Origin: an uncultured Acidobacteriota bacterium
Lineage (GTDB): Bacteria > Acidobacteriota > Terriglobia > Bryobacterales > Bryobacteraceae
Assembly (NCBI GenBank): GCA_902825945.1
Contig: CADECY010000045.1
Location: 1-59,182, forward strand
Reading direction: 5' to 3'
Length of the DNA stretch: 59,182 bases
Shown here: piece after piece, positions 1 through 6,555 of the stretch
How the letters are laid out: every line of letters begins with the position of its first letter
Numbering within the stretch: position 1 is the first letter of the stretch
Notes under the pieces: generated by a model
What the model saw: the letters and a program-made list of their open reading frames with translations, nothing else
Told to the model about the DNA's origin: nothing
Databases searched by the model: none
Program-made: the position numbers and the translations under genes

Positions 1-536
1 TAGCCGTTCAAGTCGAACCCGGCATCCGGACCAGCGATCCGGTCGAGCGCTTCCGTCTGCTGCTCAGACAGAGCGGTGTTCAGCATCTCGCGCAGATTCG
101 TGTCCCGCTTCACGTAACTCCGAATCGCACGGCCATAGTTCTTGGCGACGATCTGCCAATCGAAATCTTCCGGCAGCTCGTTCACACCGAGCCCGCTCCA
201 AATCCGGCGGACGGGTTCGAGATCGACGTCTTTCGTATCAGGCTGCAACCACCCGGCGATTTCCGGCACGGCGGATTCCACCAAGCGGCTCACGTCCTCC
301 GTATGGCCCTCGATCGAACTCGACAACGGACTCTTGTCCTCGAGTTCCGCGAGAAACTCCCGCACGAACATCTCGACAGCCGCCTTCGCAGCCTTCTCCC
401 GCTCACTGGGCGTGATTCGTCCGAGCAGCCCCTTCAAGCCCTTGGAGGCTCCCTCGTTCGCGAGGCCCTTGAACACCTTGCCCCAGTCAACCAAGCCGAG
501 AACGGTCGAAATCCCGATAGTAGTCAGCGGGTCCAT
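1..536 (-). CDS. Partial NACHT/STAND-type NTPase, N-terminal helical domain only
   Basis: An open minus-strand frame starts at the ATG at 536 and stays open to the left edge, giving the first 178 residues of a longer protein. The visible part is acidic and helical, with a pattern near residues 115-150 (...LPEDFDWQIVAKNYGRAI..., then a Lys/Arg-rich stretch and LREML) that I recognise from the N-terminal helical domains placed in front of NACHT NTPases in bacterial STAND proteins. In that family this domain precedes a P-loop and a C-terminal sensor, and some members protect against phage. The P-loop itself lies outside the window, so the assignment rests on this pattern alone. The gene sits beside a toxin-antitoxin pair and a duplicated gene end, which suits an accessory or defence locus. 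It could also be another helical-N-terminus protein. Moderate to low certainty on function; good certainty that it is coding. Confidence 0.5.
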   Translation of the reverse strand, partial: MDPLTTIGISTVLGLVDWGKVFKGLANEGASKGLKGLLGRITPSEREKAAKAAVEMFVREFLAELEDKSPLSSSIEGHTEDVSRLVESAVPEIAGWLQPDTKDVDLEPVRRIWSGLGVNELPEDFDWQIVAKNYGRAIRSYVKRDTNLREMLNTALSEQQTEALDRIAGPDAGFDLNG

Positions 537-542
537 GGCTGA

Positions 543-548
543 ATCATA
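543..548 (-). promoter_or_regulatory. Possible -10 box just upstream of the partial NTPase gene
   Basis: On the minus strand TATGAT lies six bases before the ATG at 536. If used, transcription would begin at about the start codon and the mRNA would be leaderless; no Shine-Dalgarno-like sequence is visible before this ATG, which is consistent. No good -35 box is seen 17 bases further upstream, so this is weak. Confidence 0.25.
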
Positions 549-550
549 AC

Positions 551-577
551 GTAGCGCTCGTAGCGTTCGTTGCGCTT
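551..577. repeat. Three imperfect 9-bp tandem units upstream of the NTPase gene
   Basis: The units gtagcgctc, gtagcgttc and gttgcgctt follow one another directly. They lie immediately upstream of the partial NTPase gene, in the position of the -35 region, so they could be iterated binding sites for a regulator; they could equally be simple low-complexity sequence. Confidence 0.4.
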
Positions 578-586
578 TGCGAGGTT

Positions 587-649
587 CGCTACCGGGCCAA
601 ACGGTACGCCAGCAGTAGCCGCGCGGCGATGAAGGAGACTCCGCCGAAC
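587..649. repeat. Left copy of 63-bp direct repeat (duplicated DUF423 gene end)
   Basis: This stretch matches 1471-1533 at 60 of 63 positions in the same orientation. Read on the minus strand it encodes the last 18 or so codons and stop of the DUF423 protein at 1473-1838 (FGGVSFIAARLLLAYRLAR, with Trp changed to Arg), but no DUF423 gene precedes it. The match stops abruptly on both sides. It is therefore a detached copy of the 3' end of a gene, the typical trace left when DNA inserts at a gene terminus. Confidence 0.9.
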
Positions 650-677
650 CGCACCAGAGTCGAGTCCACCCACGGTG

Positions 678-697
678 GCAAGGCGTTAGGGCCTTGC
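678..697 (-). terminator. Hairpin after the higBA pair
   Basis: GCAAGGC and GCCTTGC form a perfect 7-bp stem with a 6-base loop, nine bases beyond the higA stop codon. There is no T-tract after it on the minus strand, so it is a candidate terminator or mRNA-stabilising hairpin. Confidence 0.4.
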
Positions 698-705
698 GCT
701 CGAGA

Positions 706-1029
706 TCAGGAGGCTTGCCGGAGCGCGTCTTCAACCGCCTCGGGATGCTTGTCGATGACTGCCAATAGCACGCGTGCCGGACCCTCAGGCGTGGTCCGCC
801 CTTGCTCCCAATTCTTGACCGACGCCGCGGTGAACCCGAAGCGCGCGGCGAACCCGGACTGACTCAGGCGCAACTTGCGTCGCAATTCCCGAACATCGAT
901 CGAAGGTACTTCCACCCGCGTCACCTTCACCGGTACATCACCACCTTTCGCCCAGGCGATCGCTTCGCGCAGGCTGGCGGCGATCTCCTGACCCGGTGTC
1001 AGCTTCTTTACCTTTCGATTCGTCGTCAT
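706..1029 (-). CDS. higA: HigA-type antitoxin, XRE-family DNA-binding protein
   Basis: This 107-residue protein is the antitoxin of a type II toxin-antitoxin pair: it binds and neutralises the toxin encoded just upstream and usually represses the shared promoter. The C-terminal half is an XRE helix-turn-helix (about residues 48-85: VRELRRKLRLSQSGFAARFG, then SVKNWEQGRTTPEGPAR), the form seen in HigA2-like antitoxins paired with RelE/HigB2 toxins. The start at 1029 is chosen because its ATG overlaps the toxin stop codon (ATGA) and has a GGGAGGA-type ribosome site 8-13 bases upstream inside the toxin gene. A longer frame exists upstream but is only the out-of-frame shadow of the toxin. The order toxin-first matches higBA systems. 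Family assignment is secure; toxin activity is untested. Confidence 0.88.
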   Translation of the reverse strand: MTTNRKVKKLTPGQEIAASLREAIAWAKGGDVPVKVTRVEVPSIDVRELRRKLRLSQSGFAARFGFTAASVKNWEQGRTTPEGPARVLLAVIDKHPEAVEDALRQAS

Positions 1030-1367
1030 GATTTCCGTCCTCCCATCAGCTCCCGCACTAATTCCGGGACCAGCTTGGCCAACTCGTTTCGCTCGGCCTG
1101 GCTGAGATCGATTTCGGTGTTCTTGGCGTAGATGCTCAGCAACACGACCGGCATCCGCTCGCTGTGGAAGTAATAAATGATGCGAGCTCCACCACTCTTG
1201 CCCCGTTCTCCAATCGCCCACCGTAGCTTTCGAATGCCACCTGTCCCCGGAATGATCTCACCGGCTTCCGGCATCTTGGCAACGGCTGCTACCAACGCCG
1301 CCCGCTCACCTTCATCGAGGATCGACTCCGCTCTGCGTAGGAAGAATGGCGTCTCCACGACAGTCAT
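1026..1367 (-). CDS. higB: HigB/RelE-family toxin
   Basis: A 113-residue RelE/HigB2-like toxin, expected to cut translated mRNA on the ribosome until held by the antitoxin. The sequence shows the family core: GGIRKLRWAIGERGKSGGAR around residues 53-72, followed by IIYYFHSERMPVVLLSIYAK and a charged C-terminal helix (DLSQAERNELAKLV). The frame extends to a GTG at 1397, but that GTG overlaps the -10 box described below, so the ATG at 1367 about 25 bases inside the transcript is the likelier start. It overlaps higA by four bases. Both genes lie between the two 63-bp repeats, so the pair appears to be a unit inserted at the end of the DUF423 gene. Confidence 0.87.
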   Translation of the reverse strand: MTVVETPFFLRRAESILDEGERAALVAAVAKMPEAGEIIPGTGGIRKLRWAIGERGKSGGARIIYYFHSERMPVVLLSIYAKNTEIDLSQAERNELAKLVPELVRELMGGRKS

Positions 1368-1395
1368 GGGAACCCGGACGGACGTCACAGGTTTC

Positions 1396-1424
1396 ACTAT
1401 ACGCGCGAAGCGTATGGATGTAAA
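1396..1424 (-). promoter_or_regulatory. higBA promoter with operator palindrome inside the spacer
   Basis: On the minus strand a -35 TTTACA (1419-1424) and a -10 TATAGT (1396-1401) are separated by exactly 17 bases. Within and next to the spacer, ATACGC (1410-1415) and GCGTAT (1399-1404) form a perfect 6-bp inverted repeat with a 5-base gap. A palindrome in this place is what an autoregulated toxin-antitoxin promoter should have; HigA is the expected ligand. Confidence 0.72.
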
Positions 1425-1470
1425 GGACGCATGGCGCGCTGGCGCGCCAGCAGCACACTGTTCGTGTTCG

Positions 1471-1533
1471 CGCTACCGGGCCAAACGGTACGCCAACAGT
1501 AGCCACGCCGCGATGAAGGAGACTCCGCCGAAC
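1471..1533. repeat. Right copy of 63-bp direct repeat, inside the intact DUF423 gene
   Basis: This is the copy that forms the true 3' end of the DUF423 gene, differing from 587-649 at three positions. The 821 bp between the copies contain only the higBA pair. Confidence 0.9.
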
Positions 1534-1838
1534 GGAGTCACGGCGCCGAGCACCGTAATGCCGCTCAGCGCGAGTACGTAGAGGCTGCCCGAGAACAGCA
1601 GGATTCCAGCGAGGAGCAGCCAGCACAACGTGCTCGCCTCGGACTCATTCATCACGTCCGCGCGCGCAAACAACGGGACCACGAGCATTCCGATCGAATG
1701 CACGAAGTGGTAGAACACAGCCTTCTCCCAGATGCCCATCGAATAGGCGTCGAAACGCGCTTTCAGTCCGTGGGCGCCGAAGGCGCCGAATCCGACTGCG
1801 AGGGCAAGCAGGCCCGCGGCGATCATGCTGAACGTCAT
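1473..1838 (-). CDS. DUF423 family small inner-membrane protein
   Basis: A 121-residue integral membrane protein with the family hallmark GFGAFGAHGLKA near residues 16-27 and about four hydrophobic segments. DUF423 proteins (YgdD/YwdK type) are widespread and conserved but have no established biochemical role. Length is normal and the gene is intact. The Shine-Dalgarno match is weak (a GA-rich stretch before the ATG). It is divergently transcribed from the TonB receptor gene, sharing an 83-bp intergenic region. Its 3' end is the site at which the accessory patch to the left appears to have inserted; the reading frame has been preserved. Confidence 0.88.
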   Translation of the reverse strand: MTFSMIAAGLLALAVGFGAFGAHGLKARFDAYSMGIWEKAVFYHFVHSIGMLVVPLFARADVMNESEASTLCWLLLAGILLFSGSLYVLALSGITVLGAVTPFGGVSFIAAWLLLAYRLAR

Positions 1839-1868
1839 GCTCTCATCGTACGCCGCGCTGCTGTCTTA

Positions 1869-1914
1869 TATAATCGGCACAGTACGCAATCGGCCACGTG
1901 CGCCCGTAAAGGAG
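1869..1914 (+). promoter_or_regulatory. -10 box and ribosome site of the first TonB receptor gene
   Basis: A consensus TATAAT (1869-1874) lies in the 83-bp divergent region; the -35 position 17 bases upstream (TCGTAC) is poor. AAAGGAG at 1908-1914 sits seven bases before the ATG at 1922. Confidence 0.55.
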
Positions 1915-1921
1915 TTGTCAC

Positions 1922-4900
1922 ATGATCCGCTTCAGGACTTCATCTATTCTTTTCCTCGGCGCATTTCTCGCGCCAGGTCTCTTCGCGCAGAATCGCGGAA
2001 CCATCAGCGGTTTCGTACGCGACCCATCCGGCGCGATTGTCGCCAACGCGAAACTCACGCTCACCGATGACCGCACCAGCGCTACGCGCTCCACCACCAG
2101 TGACGCGACGGGCGCCTATCAGATTCTCGGACTCGTCTCCGGCGTCTACACGCTCAGCGCGGAATCGCCGGGCTTCAAGCGGGTCCGCAATACCGGACTC
2201 GTGCTCGAGGTCGATCAGAACCTCCGCAGCGATGTCACGCTCGAAGTCGGCGCCGTCGCCGAATCGGTCGAGGTGACCGGTGCCGCGGCGCTCGTCGATA
2301 CGCGCTCTTCGGAAACATCCGCCGTGATCGACGGCAAGCGGCTCATGGACCTGCCCGTGAGCGGCCGCAACGTCTTCCGTCTCGCGGCGACATTGCCGGG
2401 CGTGCTCGGCGTCGTAGCGCCGGACAATACCGATCTCGGCGACACGCGCGCGGGTCCACGCATGAATGTCAACGGCGCGCGCGGCAATCAGAACTACAAC
2501 CGGTTCAACGGTACCTACTTCAACAATCCATCGCGCAACACCGGACTCAACGCTCCGCCGCCCGACGCGGTTCAGGAGTTCAAGATCCAGACCAGCAACT
2601 TCTCGGCCGAGAGCGGACGCAATCCGGGCGCCAACATCACGATCGTCAGCCGGCAAGGCACCAACCAGCTCCACGGCGCCGCGTGGGAGTTCCACCGCAA
2701 CGACAATCTCAATGCACGCAGCTTCTTTCAAACCTTCCGGCCGCAGTTGATCCAGAATCAGTTCGGAGCGGCGGCCGGCGGACCCATCAAACGCAACAAG
2801 GCGTTCGTGTTTGGAACATTCGAGCTGCTTCGCGATCGCAGGCAGGCCGCCACCACGAATGCGTTTCCCACCACGCGCGCGGAGGCGGGGGGAGACTTTT
2901 CCTTCCTGCTGCCGGGGAAACAGCTCGTCGATCCGGCGAACAACGCACCTTTCGCCGGCAACCGGATTCCCACCTCGCGCATCGATCCGTCCGCGCGCCG
3001 GCTGCTCGAGTTCGTACCGCTCGTCGATGGCGGATTCGTACAGGCCGTGGGCCCGAATCCGCGCAACTCCGAGCTGTTCATGATCCGCTCGGATTACATC
3101 ATCAATTCGCGCCAGACCCTGTTCGCGCACTACTACCTGAACCAGAACTCGGTTTCGAATCCGGTGCTCGGCTACAGTTCGACGCTTGCCGGCTGGACCG
3201 GGCAAACGCAGAAGCCCCGCTTCCAGAACGCCGGCCTCAATCATACCTGGACGCTCGGCACCAATCTCCTCAACCAGGTGACGCTCGGCTATACGCGATC
3301 GTACTCGCTGAACACGCCGAGTGTATCGCGTTTGCCAGGGGACCTCGGTATCAGCGGGATGCCGCAGTACACCGATGGCGGATCGGCGCAGTTCCAGATC
3401 GCGGGCCGCTTCAATCTCAACTCGGGCGGTCCCGTGAAGTTCGTTTCGAACGTCTATCAGTTCCAGGAGAATCTGAGCTACATTCGCAACCGCCACACCT
3501 TCAAGTTCGGCTTCGAACATATGGACCTCGGATTCTTCCAGAGCTTTCTCGGACCTCCAGTGTTCGCCTTCAACGGACAACGGACGGGCGGTGGCACCGC
3601 GACTCGCGGCGATTCGATGGCGGACTTTCTGCTGGGTGGCTATGCGACGCTCGGCGTCACCAACGGAGTCCGCGTCAACGACGGCGGCAACACGTTCACG
3701 GCCGCGTATGCGCAGGATGACTGGAAGCTCCACCCGCGCCTGACGCTGAACATGGGCCTTCGATACGAGTTGCCCACGCCCTGGGTCGACAAGCTCGACC
3801 GGCTCAACACGGTAATCCCCGATCCCAATCTCCGGTCGAAGAAGATCCCAGGCGCGCCCGCCGGAATGCTCTTCCCGGGTGACCTGCCGCGTGGGCTGGT
3901 CGACACCGACAAGAACAACTTCGCGCCACGATTCGGATTCGCGTGGGATGTGTTCGGGAACGGCAAAACGTCGGTGCGCGGAGCCTACGGATTGTTCTAC
4001 GACACGTTCAATACCGACACGATCGCGCAGGAGAATCCGCCCTTCGTGGGCGGACGTCAAACGTTCATCGGCGGCCAGCTCTCGAATCCGTTCGGAAGCA
4101 TCGGGCGGACGGCGCCGCCCGCGTTCATCGATCCGGCCGCGTTCCAATTCACTTTCCCGATCAACGGACTGTGGAGCGCGATCGGACGCAATGGATTGCG
4201 GACGACCTATGCGCAGGAATGGAACTTCAGCATCTCGCGCCAACTCGGCCGCGAGTATGCCTTGAACGTTGCCTATATCGCGAAGACCGGGACCAAGCTG
4301 CTCGCGTACCGCCCGTTCAACGCGGCGCCGTTCATTCCGGGAAATGACGCGCAGGGCCGTCCGCTCTCGACCGAGGCGAACGCGCCCTCGCGCGTGCCGT
4401 TTGTGCCGGGAGTTTACGGACCGGAAGGCTACAACCTCGACAACGCTTTCACGAGCGCGTTCCATTCCTTCCAAACGGAAATGAACAAGCGCTTCTCGAA
4501 GGGTTTCCAGTTCAACTCCTCGTACGTGCTGTCGAAGGCACTCGACACCAGCTCCGCCGTTACCCTGGGCGGATGTATCGCGAATCCGTTCGATACTCGC
4601 GCCTCGCGCGGCCGTGCCGATTGGGACCGCCGCCACAACTTCGTCTTGTCCGGTGTTTGGGCTCCACCCGTGCCGGGCAATCAGAAGAGCCTCGTGGGAC
4701 GCCTGTTCGGTGGCTGGAACCTCTCCGGAATCTCGACCATTCAGAGCGGAGCTCCGGTCACGCCCACCAACCTGCAGAATCGCGCGCTCGATGGAACGGG
4801 CTGCTCGGGCTCGCACCATCCCGACATCCTTTCGGCCGATTACACCCGCGAACAGACCTCGCGCACGGACATGATCACGCGCTTCTTCAACACGAGCGCC

Positions 4901-5167
4901 TTCCAGCTTCCGGCGCTCGGGCGTTACGGAACCTCGGCACGCGGACTGTTCTCGGGTCCGGCAAACGTCACCACCGATTTCGCGATCCTCAAGGATTTCA
5001 CCGTTCGCGAGGAGATGTCGTTCCAGTTGCGGGCCGAGATGTTCAACATCTTCAACCAGGTGAACTTCTCGAATCCGATCGCGCAGCTTGCCAATCCGAG
5101 GTTCGGTCAGATCACGGGCGCTGGAGCGGGTCGAACGATGCAGATGGGTTTGAAATTCCGGTTCTGA
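1922..5167 (+). CDS. Oar-like TonB-dependent outer-membrane receptor
   Basis: A 1081-residue outer-membrane transporter of the large acidobacterial Oar-like type. A signal peptide (residues 1-22, ending LFAQ) is followed by a carboxypeptidase-regulatory Ig-like domain (about 25-110: GTISGFVRDPSGAIVANAKL), a plug-like region (about 115-240) and a long beta-barrel that ends in an aromatic residue (LKFRF), as outer-membrane barrels do for assembly. Such receptors take up oligosaccharides or other large nutrients using TonB energy; the substrate cannot be read from the sequence. The start is supported by an AAAGGAG site. It is a single-gene unit: a strong hairpin follows directly after the stop. 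Confidence 0.9.
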   Translation: MIRFRTSSILFLGAFLAPGLFAQNRGTISGFVRDPSGAIVANAKLTLTDDRTSATRSTTSDATGAYQILGLVSGVYTLSAESPGFKRVRNTGLVLEVDQNLRSDVTLEVGAVAESVEVTGAAALVDTRSSETSAVIDGKRLMDLPVSGRNVFRLAATLPGVLGVVAPDNTDLGDTRAGPRMNVNGARGNQNYNRFNGTYFNNPSRNTGLNAPPPDAVQEFKIQTSNFSAESGRNPGANITIVSRQGTNQLHGAAWEFHRNDNLNARSFFQTFRPQLIQNQFGAAAGGPIKRNKAFVFGTFELLRDRRQAATTNAFPTTRAEAGGDFSFLLPGKQLVDPANNAPFAGNRIPTSRIDPSARRLLEFVPLVDGGFVQAVGPNPRNSELFMIRSDYIINSRQTLFAHYYLNQNSVSNPVLGYSSTLAGWTGQTQKPRFQNAGLNHTWTLGTNLLNQVTLGYTRSYSLNTPSVSRLPGDLGISGMPQYTDGGSAQFQIAGRFNLNSGGPVKFVSNVYQFQENLSYIRNRHTFKFGFEHMDLGFFQSFLGPPVFAFNGQRTGGGTATRGDSMADFLLGGYATLGVTNGVRVNDGGNTFTAAYAQDDWKLHPRLTLNMGLRYELPTPWVDKLDRLNTVIPDPNLRSKKIPGAPAGMLFPGDLPRGLVDTDKNNFAPRFGFAWDVFGNGKTSVRGAYGLFYDTFNTDTIAQENPPFVGGRQTFIGGQLSNPFGSIGRTAPPAFIDPAAFQFTFPINGLWSAIGRNGLRTTYAQEWNFSISRQLGREYALNVAYIAKTGTKLLAYRPFNAAPFIPGNDAQGRPLSTEANAPSRVPFVPGVYGPEGYNLDNAFTSAFHSFQTEMNKRFSKGFQFNSSYVLSKALDTSSAVTLGGCIANPFDTRASRGRADWDRRHNFVLSGVWAPPVPGNQKSLVGRLFGGWNLSGISTIQSGAPVTPTNLQNRALDGTGCSGSHHPDILSADYTREQTSRTDMITRFFNTSAFQLPALGRYGTSARGLFSGPANVTTDFAILKDFTVREEMSFQLRAEMFNIFNQVNFSNPIAQLANPRFGQITGAGAGRTMQMGLKFRF

Positions 5168-5182
5168 TCGCTCCGGGTTCAT

Positions 5183-5215
5183 TGGGCTCGCCGTAGATGA
5201 TCGACGGCGAGCCCA
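5183..5215 (+). terminator. Strong hairpin after the first TonB receptor gene
   Basis: A perfect 12-bp inverted repeat (TGGGCTCGCCGT / ACGGCGAGCCCA) with a 9-base loop begins 16 bases after the receptor stop codon. There is no clear T-tract, but stem length and position make a transcription terminator likely. Confidence 0.75.
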
Positions 5216-5446
5216 GATGTTTGAGCGAGCCGCTCGATATCGTCGTTTTCGTTCCGGCGCGCCCACTTGTCCGAAGTCGGCGCGGAATGTGACGCGGCGC
5301 TCCGCGGCACCTAAAGGCGAAGTCGGCCCGAGTCGAAAGTAAGGCTTGGAGCAGCGGGGGTGTTTCGACATGGACTCACCTCATCTGCACCATCAACGCC
5401 GCCCTTGATGAGGGTGTTCGGGACCGTGGCTGTAACCAAATTCTAG
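5216..5446. other. Intergenic stretch with no gene seen
   Basis: No convincing coding frame, RNA gene or repeat was found here. Short open frames on both strands lack ribosome sites and family resemblance. Confidence 0.6.
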
Positions 5447-5474
5447 TTGAATTGTAACGGTTTCGTCATATACT
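5447..5474 (+). promoter_or_regulatory. Promoter of the aspartyl protease gene
   Basis: A -35 TTGAAT (5447-5452) and -10 TATACT (5469-5474) are separated by 16 bases. Transcription would begin near 5481, only about ten bases before the first possible start codon of the protease. Confidence 0.6.
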
Positions 5475-5490
5475 GAAGTGAGGCCGCTTC

Positions 5491-6357
5491 TTGGGGTGCA
5501 TTCGTTCAGTTGTGTTCGGCTGCCTGTTGACACTGGGATTCCAGTCGCTGGCTGGGTCTCTGCCCGCAGACCGTCATGCGATCCGGCTGCATGCCGATCA
5601 GCGTAATGCCGAGCCCACGGGGATGCTGGTCTTGGTTCGGCTCAACGGTGGGCGGCCACTTCGGCTGTTGGTGGATACGGGCGCGACGCGAATGCTGATC
5701 TCGAAAGCCGCGGCTGACAAAGCGGGCTTGGTCCTGGAGGGAACGATCGGTTTCTATGGAGTGGGCGCCGCTGGGCGGACCGGGTGCAGGGCCAGAGTCG
5801 AGAGCGCGCTAATCGACAACTTCGAGTTGGGAGCCTCGGAAATCGACGTCATCGACCATGCCTTCCCGGCAGGCATCGATGGACTGCTGGGAACAGCGGT
5901 CTTCGGCGCCTATGTGGTACGGCTGGACCCCGTGGGCCGCACCCTCGATCTGCTTCCCCGCGGCAGTCAAACCGGCGGCAGCACCGTCGCATCGGTGAGA
6001 TTCGGCCACTACCTGCTGATTTCGACCGAGGCCAAGGGCTTCGGCAGGGGGTGGTTTCTGCTCGATACGGGATCGCCCTTCAGCGCGGTGGAGGACGGCC
6101 CGGCGCGCGAGGCCGGTGGTCCGGAACGCCAAGTGACCGGGATCGGCGGCAGCGCCCGGGCGCGCGAATTCGGCCTTCTCGAGTTCCAGATCGGGGAGCG
6201 CAAGCTCGTCGAGCGCAACGCCTACGCACTCGACCTTTCCGAACTGCGAAAACGCAGTGGCCTTCCGGTATCCGGACTAATCGGTTTCTCCGCCATTCGC
6301 CATTCGGTGGTGACCATCGACTATCCGGCCGGCCGGGTCGCGATCGGAACCCGCTGA
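5491..6357 (+). CDS. Exported retropepsin-like aspartyl protease with two DTG lobes
   Basis: A 288-residue protein with an N-terminal hydrophobic export signal (about residues 5-24) and two copies of the aspartic-protease active-site motif: LLVDTGATRMLIS (Asp62) and FLLDTGSPFSAV (Asp192). Each motif sits in its own half, so the chain should fold as a two-lobed enzyme rather than as a retropepsin dimer; bacterial members of this clan are mostly uncharacterised. The peptidase role is inferred from the motifs. The start is uncertain: TTG at 5491 has an AGTGAGG-like site but the promoter would start only ten bases before it, while GTG at 5512 gives a shorter signal peptide and a longer leader. 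It stands alone between a terminator and another hairpin. Confidence 0.8.
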   Translation: MGCIRSVVFGCLLTLGFQSLAGSLPADRHAIRLHADQRNAEPTGMLVLVRLNGGRPLRLLVDTGATRMLISKAAADKAGLVLEGTIGFYGVGAAGRTGCRARVESALIDNFELGASEIDVIDHAFPAGIDGLLGTAVFGAYVVRLDPVGRTLDLLPRGSQTGGSTVASVRFGHYLLISTEAKGFGRGWFLLDTGSPFSAVEDGPAREAGGPERQVTGIGGSARAREFGLLEFQIGERKLVERNAYALDLSELRKRSGLPVSGLIGFSAIRHSVVTIDYPAGRVAIGTR

Positions 6358-6425
6358 TCGAACTCGATCCAGTCGCGGAAACCGTCCGGACCGGGGTGAT
6401 CGCCCTCGAGTTGCGCCACTGACCG

Positions 6426-6445
6426 GCGGCCTTTCGGAAGGCCGC
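6426..6445 (+). terminator. Hairpin after the aspartyl protease gene
   Basis: An 8-bp perfect stem (GCGGCCTT / AAGGCCGC) closes a TCGG loop, 68 bases after the stop codon. The following sequence is not T-rich, so termination strength is uncertain. Confidence 0.5.
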
Positions 6446-6486
6446 GCCGAAATACTTGTTAAACGCAATCGAAACTGTTCCGCAAC

Positions 6487-6529
6487 ACTGAGACCAGTGT
6501 CTCAGTACCTGTAGCCCTTCCCGAAGGGC
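6487..6529 (+). promoter_or_regulatory. Two perfect dyads in the leader of the polysaccharide operon
   Basis: ACTGAGAC (6487-6494) and GTCTCAGT (6499-6506) form an 8-bp inverted repeat with a 4-base gap; eight bases later GCCCTTC (6514-6520) and GAAGGGC (6523-6529) form a 7-bp repeat with a 2-base gap. They lie 27-69 bases before the first gene of the operon. The first has the look of an operator for a dimeric regulator; together they could also act as RNA hairpins in the leader. Confidence 0.5.
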
Positions 6530-6555
6530 GCGAAAGTCTCGAACAGGAGCGGAGC

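Noticed and set aside
1940..5371. A 1143-codon open frame antisense to the first TonB receptor gene
   Set aside because: It lies almost wholly opposite a clear receptor gene, is rich in Arg and Glu as expected for the complementary frame of GC-rich codons, has no ribosome site, and resembles no family.
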